Shown: positions 6,650-11,360 of the stretch, one piece after another
Layout of the letters: the number at the start of each line of letters is the position of its first letter
Position numbering within the stretch: position 1 is the first letter of the stretch
NCBI GenBank assembly: GCA_050942995.1
Contig: JBMNOI010000125.1
Location: 1 to 11,360, forward strand
Reading direction: 5' to 3'
Length of the DNA stretch: 11,360 nucleotides
From: JBMNOI01 sp050942995
GTDB taxonomy: Bacteria; Chloroflexota; Anaerolineae; UBA1429
Translations under genes and position numbers: made by a program
The notes under the pieces: generated by a model
Databases searched by the model: none
What the model was told of the DNA's origin: nothing
Seen by the model: only the letters and a program-made list of their open reading frames with translations

Positions 6650-7705
6650 TTGAGCATGATGAAGCCGATTCGTGAGGTCGGCATTATGGGGTACGGGGCC
6701 TATGTGCCGCGCTATCGCCTCGCGGCCACAGAGGTAAACCGGGTGTGGCACGGTGGCGAGGGAGAGGCCCCCATCCGGGAAAAGTCGGTACCCGGACCGG
6801 ATGAGGACACCGTCACCATGTCCATCGAGGCGGCACGCAACGCCCTGGCCCGTGCTGGCATACCCGCCACGGCCCTGCGCGCCGTGTGGGTGGGTAGCGA
6901 ATCGCACCCTTATGCCGTCAAGCCGACATCGAGCATCGTGGCCGAGGCCATCGGGGCGGGCCCCGAGACCCAGGCCGCAGACTGGCAGTTCGCATGCAAG
7001 GCGGGCACCGAGGCCATGCAGGCCGCCATCGCCCTGGTGGGATCGGGTATGGCGGACTATGCGCTGGCCATCGGTATGGATACCGCTCAGGGTCGCCCCG
7101 GCGACGCGCTCGAGTTTACGGCGGCCGCCGGCGGCGCGGCATATATCCTGGGCCCCGGTGACGAGGCGATCGCCGTGCTGGAGGGGTCGTACTCTTATGT
7201 GACCGATACGCCCGATTTCTGGCGGCGGCCGTACGAGCATTACCCCCGTCATGGGGGGCGCTTTACCGGCGAGCCGGCCTACTTTCACCATTCACGCTCG
7301 GCGGGCGAGCGGCTGATGGCCGATCTGGGCTACGAAGCGGCCGATTTCGATTATGCGGTGTTTCACCAGCCCAACGTGCGGTTCCCTACACGGCTGGCCG
7401 GTGAACTGGGCTTTGAGCGGGAACAGGTCAAGATCGGGCTGCTGGCGGGCGAGATCGGCAACACCTATGCCGGCGCGTCACTGCTGGGTCTAAGTGCTAT
7501 TCTGGATGTCGCCGGCCCGGGTCAGCGTATCCTGCAGATATCATTCGGTTCGGGAGCAGGCAGCGACGCCTTTGTGTGGCGTACGACAGAGCGCATCGAA
7601 GAGCGGCGCGGTTACGCGCCGGTAACGCGAGATTATATCGCGCGCCGTCAAGAGATCGACTATGCCCTGTACGCCCGCTACCGACAAAAGCTCCACATGC
7701 ATTGA
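6650..7705 (+). CDS. Archaeal-type hydroxymethylglutaryl-CoA synthase
   Basis: A 351-residue thiolase-fold enzyme that condenses acetyl-CoA with acetoacetyl-CoA to form HMG-CoA. Length and motifs fit the archaeal subgroup (about 345-350 residues): YGAYVPRYR near the N-terminus (15-23), EKSVPGPDEDT (44-54) and GSESHPYAVKPT (82-93, with E84). FACKAGTEA carries the likely acyl-binding C116. These are followed by TPDFWRR (187-193), HGGRFTGEPAYF (201-212), FHQPN with the likely catalytic H239, GNTYAGAS (270-277) and SFGSGAGSDAF (298-308). Start: TTG at 6650 lies 8 nt after GGAGG. ATG at 6656 or 6659 would shorten it by two or three residues and is also possible. It sits 4 nt after the reductase stop and 18 nt before the thiolase gene, so co-transcription is very likely. 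In archaea this protein works in a complex with the thiolase and DUF35 protein encoded next. Confidence 0.95.
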   Translation: MSMMKPIREVGIMGYGAYVPRYRLAATEVNRVWHGGEGEAPIREKSVPGPDEDTVTMSIEAARNALARAGIPATALRAVWVGSESHPYAVKPTSSIVAEAIGAGPETQAADWQFACKAGTEAMQAAIALVGSGMADYALAIGMDTAQGRPGDALEFTAAAGGAAYILGPGDEAIAVLEGSYSYVTDTPDFWRRPYEHYPRHGGRFTGEPAYFHHSRSAGERLMADLGYEAADFDYAVFHQPNVRFPTRLAGELGFEREQVKIGLLAGEIGNTYAGASLLGLSAILDVAGPGQRILQISFGSGAGSDAFVWRTTERIEERRGYAPVTRDYIARRQEIDYALYARYRQKLHMH

Positions 7706-7723
7706 TAGAGGACGGATGAATCC

Positions 7724-8881
7724 GTGAGAGAAGTGTGCATCGTCGGCATCGGGCAGACGCCCATCGCCGAACACTGGGAAAAATCGCTGCGCATTCTCGG
7801 CGCCGAGGCCATCCTCGCCGCCCTGGAGGATGTACAGATCGAGACGCCCGAGGCGCTTTACGTGGGCAACATGCTGTCGGGCCAGCTCTCCCGGCAGGAG
7901 AACCTGGGCGCCCTCGTCGCCGACCACGCCGGCCTGCGCGGCATCGAGGCGCTCAAGGTAGAGGGCGCCTGTGCATCGGGCTCGGCCGCGTTACGTATGG
8001 CCTATATCGCGGTGGCCGGAGGCGTGCACGATATTGTGGTGGCCTGCGGTGTAGAAAAGATGACCGACTCGCTGGTGGAGGATGCCACCGCCGCGCTGGC
8101 CGCCGCCGCCGACGCCGTCTATGAGAGCGAGCATGGCATCTCGTTCGTGGCGTTGAACGCCCTGCTCATGCAGCGCTACATGTACGAGTATGGCTATCAA
8201 CGTGAGGATTTCGCCGAATTCGCCATCAACGCCCACCGCAACGCGGTGAACAATCCGAACGCCATGTTTCGCCGTGCCATCGACGCCGACGCCTTTGCCC
8301 GGGCCAAGATGATCGCCGAGCCCATCAGTCTGCTGGATTCGTCGGGCATCGCCGACGGCGCCGCGGCCGTGGTGCTGGCCTCGACCGATTTCGCCCGCGC
8401 TCACGGCCTCAAGGCGATACGCATCGCCGGCTCGGCCGTCGCCACCGATTCGGTGGCCATCCATGACCGTGACGATCCGCTGGCGCTAGAGGCCGCCCGT
8501 ATCTCTGCCGAACGAGCCTACACCCAGTCGGGTATGCGCCCCGAGAATATGGATCTGTTCGAGTTGCATGACGCCTTTACCATCATGGCGGCTCTCTCGC
8601 TCGAAGCCACCGGCTTTGCACCGCGCGGACAGGGCGTTCGGCTGGCTATGGAGAATCAGATCTCGCTGAACGGCTGCATTCCGATCTCTACCATGGGCGG
8701 GCTCAAGGCCCGTGGCCACCCCGTCGGCGCCACCGGCATCTATCAGGTGGTCGATGCGGCCACGCAGCTTCGGAATGAGGCGGGGGCGAACCAGATCCCG
8801 GGCTGTACCGTGGCCATGACGCAAAATATCGGCGGGAGCGGTTCCACCGTAATCACACACATTCTGGAACGAGTCTTGTAG
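7724..8881 (+). CDS. Archaeal-type acetyl-CoA C-acetyltransferase (thiolase)
   Basis: A 385-residue thiolase of the archaeal/SCP2-like group, making acetoacetyl-CoA from two acetyl-CoA. Visible features are the nucleophile C83 in EGACASGSAA, GGVEKMTD-like sequence (CGVEKMTD, 108-115), the H282 of ELHDAFT, and GGLKARGHPVGATG (325-338, with H332). The C-terminal NIGGSGSTV (368-376) has no cysteine where classical biosynthetic thiolases have CIGGGQG, as in archaeal acetoacetyl-CoA thiolases. Start: GTG at 7724, with GAGGA 11 nt upstream. The nearby ATG at 7716 is out of frame and stops at once. Its place between HMG-CoA synthase and a DUF35 gene points to mevalonate synthesis rather than fatty acid degradation. 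A SCP2-type thiolase with another substrate cannot be excluded from sequence alone. Confidence 0.93.
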   Translation: MREVCIVGIGQTPIAEHWEKSLRILGAEAILAALEDVQIETPEALYVGNMLSGQLSRQENLGALVADHAGLRGIEALKVEGACASGSAALRMAYIAVAGGVHDIVVACGVEKMTDSLVEDATAALAAAADAVYESEHGISFVALNALLMQRYMYEYGYQREDFAEFAINAHRNAVNNPNAMFRRAIDADAFARAKMIAEPISLLDSSGIADGAAAVVLASTDFARAHGLKAIRIAGSAVATDSVAIHDRDDPLALEAARISAERAYTQSGMRPENMDLFELHDAFTIMAALSLEATGFAPRGQGVRLAMENQISLNGCIPISTMGGLKARGHPVGATGIYQVVDAATQLRNEAGANQIPGCTVAMTQNIGGSGSTVITHILERVL

Positions 8882-8903
8882 TATGCCATCGTTGTTGCAT
8901 CAT

Positions 8904-8919
8904 GCAGACAATCGTCTGC
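8904..8919 (+). repeat. Intercistronic hairpin between the thiolase and DUF35 genes
   Basis: GCAGAC and GTCTGC form a perfect 6-bp stem with an AATC loop, 22 nt after the thiolase stop. It overlaps a second dyad, TGCAT-C-ATGCA (8896-8906). No T-run follows, so it is not a standard terminator; RNA processing or partial attenuation is possible. Confidence 0.35.
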
Positions 8920-8944
8920 CGTTACCCATAGGGAGGATCATCCA

Positions 8945-9352
8945 ATGAGTCTCGCATCCGGCTGGCGCACCAGAAAAGAGCGCCTGAGTCTTGTCGGAGA
9001 GGTATGCCCGCATTGCGGAGCCAAGTTGTTCCCACCGCGAGATGTATGTCCTAAATGCAAGGGCCCGGCCAAAACGACCTTTTCGTTCAGCGGCAAGGGT
9101 GTCATCTATTCATTCTCGACGATCTATAGCGCGCCCTCGGGCTTTGAGGCGTATGCGCCCTATCTGGTGGCGCTCGTCAAGCTGGACGAGGGACCGTTGG
9201 TGACCGCACAGCTTACCGATGTAGATCCCGGACAGGTCTATATCGGCATGCCCGTCGAGATGGTCACCCGCAAAATGCGCGAGGATGGCGACAGCGGATT
9301 GATTCTATACAACTATAAATTCCGCCCCGCCCTGCAGCCGGTGCCCGCCTGA
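8945..9352 (+). CDS. DUF35 Zn-ribbon / OB-fold protein, partner of thiolase and HMG-CoA synthase
   Basis: A 135-residue protein of the DUF35 family. The N-terminal rubredoxin-like zinc ribbon has C21-x2-C24 and C35-x2-C38 (CPHC and CPKC). It is followed by an OB fold (about 48-125), with GKGVIYSFSTIY at the start of the barrel, then PYLVALVKLDEGPLVTAQL and VYIGMPVEMVTR. In methanogenic archaea the homologous protein bridges thiolase and HMG-CoA synthase and lets acetoacetyl-CoA pass between them in a shared CoA-binding cavity. The location directly after those two genes argues for the same role here. The ATG at 8945 has GGGAGGA 7 nt upstream, a strong ribosome site. DUF35 proteins also partner with other thiolases, for example in steroid degradation, but the context makes that unlikely. 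Confidence 0.93.
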   Translation: MSLASGWRTRKERLSLVGEVCPHCGAKLFPPRDVCPKCKGPAKTTFSFSGKGVIYSFSTIYSAPSGFEAYAPYLVALVKLDEGPLVTAQLTDVDPGQVYIGMPVEMVTRKMREDGDSGLILYNYKFRPALQPVPA

Positions 9353-9504
9353 TTCAGAGTCCACAATCTGCCCGCCACCGACCTCAAGGGAGCCGAGGCC
9401 TTCATGCTCACCACTGATGGCCCCGGCCCCTTCTGTCGGAGTAAATCCCCGTTTTGCGCATCATCAGTCGAGCCGCCCCCGCCCGGCCCGGACGTGTCAG
9501 CCCC

Positions 9505-9533
9505 TTGACAGTGCCTGCCCTTTGGGCTATAGT
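9505..9533 (+). promoter_or_regulatory. Near-consensus promoter of the mevalonate kinase gene
   Basis: TTGACA (9505-9510), a 17-nt spacer and TATAGT (9528-9533) match the sigma70 consensus in 11 of 12 positions. The start would be near 9540, giving a leader of about 35 nt before the TTG at 9575. It is one of the two best promoters in the window (the other is that of the MoxR operon). Confidence 0.8.
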
Positions 9534-9574
9534 CGGGCCGTCGATTCGGCAGTGGCTAGAGAGGATAGATCGGG

Positions 9575-10516
9575 TTGGTTACATCGTCTGCTGCAGGCAA
9601 GACGATTCTTCTGGGAGAGCATGCCGTCGTATACGGCAGGCCCGCCATTGCCGTCCCTGTCAGCGACCTGCGGGCCACCGTGCAGATCACGCCCCTCTCC
9701 CCGGGAGAGGGCGTACAGATCGATGCCGCCGATCTGGGACATGTCTATCGGCTGGACGAATCGTATGATGATGACGACGCCCTGCCACTGCAAACCACCG
9801 TGCGCAACGCGCTTTATGCCGTAGGCGCCGATCCCGACAAACAGGCGCTGCGCATCACGATCCGATCGCGGATTCCCATCGCCAGCGGCATGGGCAGCGG
9901 CACAGCCGTGGCCACGGCTTTGGTGCGAGGCATCAGCCGACACTACAGGCAACCAATGGCCCCCGACGTCGTATCGGAGCTGGTCTATCGCACCGAAATC
10001 CTACTTCATGGCACCCCCAGCGGCATCGATAATACGGTGGTCGCCTTTGAGGAGCCGGTCTATTTCGTGCGCGGATCCGGTGTCGAGACGTTTCCCGTCG
10101 GGCGGCCGTTCACCCTCATCATCGGCGACAGCGGCGTGCCGGCGCGCACCCGGTATGCGGTGGACGGTGTGCGGCGCCGTCGAGAGTCCGATCCGGCTCG
10201 TTACGACAAGCTTTTCGACGAGATTGGAGCCATCGTAGAGCGGGGCCGTGAGGCCATCATTCAGGGTGAACTCGCCGACCTGGGACAGACGATGACCGAA
10301 AACCACGCCCTGCTACGGGCGATCCAGGTGTCGGGTGAGATGTTGGAACGCCTGGTGTGCGCCGCGCTGGAGGCGGGCGCCCCGGGGGCCAAGCTCTCAG
10401 GCGGCGGCATCGGGGGGTGTATGATCGCCCTGACAGACGAAGCCGGAGCAAAGGATGTCACCGAAGCACTGTATCGAGTTGGCGCTCGTCGGGTCATGGT
10501 TACCGTCGTTCGCTGA
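9575..10516 (+). CDS. mvk: Mevalonate kinase (GHMP family)
   Basis: A 313-residue GHMP kinase that phosphorylates mevalonate with ATP to 5-phosphomevalonate. Family motifs are in the right order. Motif 1 is GKTILLGEHAVVYGRPAIA (8-26, with K9 and E15). Motif 2 is the phosphate-binding loop PIASGMGSGTAVATA (101-115). The mevalonate-kinase signature HGTPSGIDN (145-153) contains the probable catalytic base D152. Motif 3 is KLSGGGIGGCMIAL (273-286). GEHAVVYG and GTPSGIDN together favour mevalonate kinase over phosphomevalonate kinase, decarboxylase or homoserine kinase. Start: TTG at 9575, with GAGGA 9 nt upstream; this puts the first strand directly before motif 1, as in the family. A separate promoter lies upstream, 222 nt of non-coding DNA separate it from the DUF35 gene, and a membrane-protein gene follows after 51 nt. 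Confidence 0.95.
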   Translation: MVTSSAAGKTILLGEHAVVYGRPAIAVPVSDLRATVQITPLSPGEGVQIDAADLGHVYRLDESYDDDDALPLQTTVRNALYAVGADPDKQALRITIRSRIPIASGMGSGTAVATALVRGISRHYRQPMAPDVVSELVYRTEILLHGTPSGIDNTVVAFEEPVYFVRGSGVETFPVGRPFTLIIGDSGVPARTRYAVDGVRRRRESDPARYDKLFDEIGAIVERGREAIIQGELADLGQTMTENHALLRAIQVSGEMLERLVCAALEAGAPGAKLSGGGIGGCMIALTDEAGAKDVTEALYRVGARRVMVTVVR

Positions 10517-10567
10517 GCGGCGTCTGTTCCCGTTTTCTGTTCACCCACTCGGTTTTGGGAGAGAACT

Positions 10568-11080
10568 ATGAACACGCGACAGCGTATTTTGCCGGGGCTG
10601 ATCCTGATCCTCATCGGTATCTGGGCGTTATTGCAGACGCTGGGTGTCCGCTGGCTGCGTATGGAGCAGTTCTGGCCGGCGATCCTCGTAATCGTAGGAC
10701 TCATCTCGCTCTATACCGCTCTCACCTCCGATCCACGCAGCCCCGACGGCGTCTGGTTCGGGTTGGCCACCCTGCTATCCGGAGGGCTGTTTCTTTACAT
10801 CACCGTCGGTCCGGCGCAATGGGCCGATATGGCCTGGCTGTGGCCCGTATTTCCGACCATCGCCGGTTTATCCTGGCTGGCCGCCTGGCTGATCAACACG
10901 CGCCAGATATCGACTCTGGTTGTCGGACTGATCGCTCTGGCCGTAGGGGGAGCGGGCTATCTGTACACATCGGGGATGCTGGATCCCGAGCGCGCCCGAC
11001 AGTTGCTCTCTCTGTGGCCGCTGATCTTTATCATCATCGGATTGGGGTTCATCATCCAGTTTGTATTGACAAGACGATAA
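10568..11080 (+). CDS. LiaI/LiaF-like (DUF5668-type) membrane protein with three repeated units
   Basis: A 170-residue membrane protein. It appears to be built from three related units, each with a Gly-rich hydrophobic helix, a short loop and a Trp-Pro helix. Unit 1 covers about 8-50 (WP at 36-37, IVGL at 42-45). Unit 2 covers about 62-109 (WP at 92-93, IAGL at 98-101). Unit 3 covers about 116-167 (WP at 150-151, IIGL at 156-159). The LILILIGIWALLQTLG opening with a following WPAILVIVGL resembles the DUF5668 / LiaI-LiaF transmembrane pattern, found in envelope-stress sensors and many uncharacterised proteins. No soluble sensing domain is present, so a regulatory role is not shown. The ATG at 10568 has GGGAGAG 4 nt upstream. 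It lies 51 nt after mevalonate kinase and 1 nt before a glycosyltransferase gene. Confidence 0.82.
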   Translation: MNTRQRILPGLILILIGIWALLQTLGVRWLRMEQFWPAILVIVGLISLYTALTSDPRSPDGVWFGLATLLSGGLFLYITVGPAQWADMAWLWPVFPTIAGLSWLAAWLINTRQISTLVVGLIALAVGGAGYLYTSGMLDPERARQLLSLWPLIFIIIGLGFIIQFVLTRR

Positions 11081-11081
11081 C

Positions 11082-11360
11082 ATGCTCATCGGCATCGACG
11101 CCAGTCGGGCGACCCGGTCGCGCCCTACCGGCACCGAGAACTATTCATTATATCTGATACGCGCCCTGCTCGACCTGAACGGGTCACATCGATATCGGCT
11201 GTACTTTAACGAGGCGCCTGCAGAGGGGTTTTTCCCTCAGGGAAATCGAGTCGAATGGCGCGTCATCCCTTTTCCCCGCATGTGGACGCATCTGCGCCTG
11301 GCCTGGGAGGTGACCACCCATCCGCCCGACGTGCTTTTTGTGCCGGCTCATGTGTTGCCG
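11082..11360 (+). CDS. Glycosyltransferase (GT4-like fold), N-terminal part, cut by right edge
   Basis: An open frame from ATG 11082 to the right edge, giving 93 residues without a stop. It begins LIGIDASRATRSRPTGTENY, then a helix SLYLIRALLDL, a strand YRLYFNE, and later VEWRVIPFPR and PPDVLFVPAHVLP (81-93). This is the typical N-terminal Rossmann domain of GT-B family 4 glycosyltransferases: a first strand, a GTENY-type loop before the first helix, and a D-x-x-F-x-P-A-H element. Such enzymes transfer a sugar from a nucleotide donor to a lipid, glycan or other acceptor. The donor site lies in the missing C-terminal half, so the substrate is unknown. It starts 1 nt after the previous stop and has no clear ribosome site of its own, so translation is probably coupled. 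Confidence 0.85.
   Translation, partial: MLIGIDASRATRSRPTGTENYSLYLIRALLDLNGSHRYRLYFNEAPAEGFFPQGNRVEWRVIPFPRMWTHLRLAWEVTTHPPDVLFVPAHVLP

Noticed and set aside
6359..7291. 310-codon minus-strand open frame across the reductase and synthase genes
   Set aside because: It spans two well-supported genes in antisense, with Arg/Gly-rich composition and no recognisable domain.
9353..9504. In-frame extension after the DUF35 stop codon as a separate small gene
   Set aside because: It has no start with a ribosome site, a Pro-rich low-complexity end and no family match; kept only as a possible remnant.
1..11360. CRISPR arrays, tRNA or rRNA genes, insertion sequences, phage or defence genes
   Set aside because: No regularly spaced repeats, RNA-gene signatures, transposase or nuclease motifs were seen on either strand.

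Overview
The window looks like a chromosomal segment of a GC-rich bacterium, most likely a member of the Chloroflexota (relatives of Roseiflexus, Chloroflexus or Anaerolineae). This is inferred from three things: a bacterial-style MoxR/DUF58 operon, sigma70-like promoters with purine-rich ribosome sites, and a mevalonate cluster whose condensing enzymes are of the archaeal type. No rRNA, tRNA, CRISPR array, insertion sequence or phage gene was seen.

Left part (1-3207, minus strand): a MoxR-type AAA+ ATPase, a DUF58 protein and a large polytopic membrane protein that runs off the left edge. They form one operon read leftwards from a good promoter at 3242-3270. MoxR/DUF58/membrane-protein operons are usually linked to chaperone-like assembly or cell-envelope functions.

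Middle part (3208-5340, plus strand): two independent small membrane-protein genes, DUF2085 (from a TTG at 3421) and DUF4013 (4315-5028). Each has a candidate promoter. A 16-bp perfect-arm palindrome covers the -35 box before the DUF4013 gene. A strong GC hairpin follows that gene, and a 312-nt gap leads to the mevalonate genes.

Mevalonate part (5341-10516, plus strand): class II HMG-CoA reductase, archaeal-type HMG-CoA synthase, archaeal-type acetyl-CoA acetyltransferase (thiolase), a DUF35 Zn-ribbon/OB-fold protein, and mevalonate kinase behind its own near-consensus promoter. Together they cover acetyl-CoA to 5-phosphomevalonate. The synthase, thiolase and DUF35 set is the same trio that forms an intermediate-channelling complex in methanogenic archaea. 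The later steps (phosphomevalonate kinase or decarboxylase, isopentenyl phosphate kinase, IPP isomerase) are not in the window.

Right end (10568-11360, plus strand): a membrane protein made of three related two-helix units, then the N-terminus of a family 4-like glycosyltransferase, only 1 nt apart and cut by the right edge. Both probably belong to the mevalonate kinase transcript.

Several genes appear to start with TTG or GTG rather than ATG. The starts chosen here rest on ribosome sites and on family N-termini recalled from memory, without any database search.
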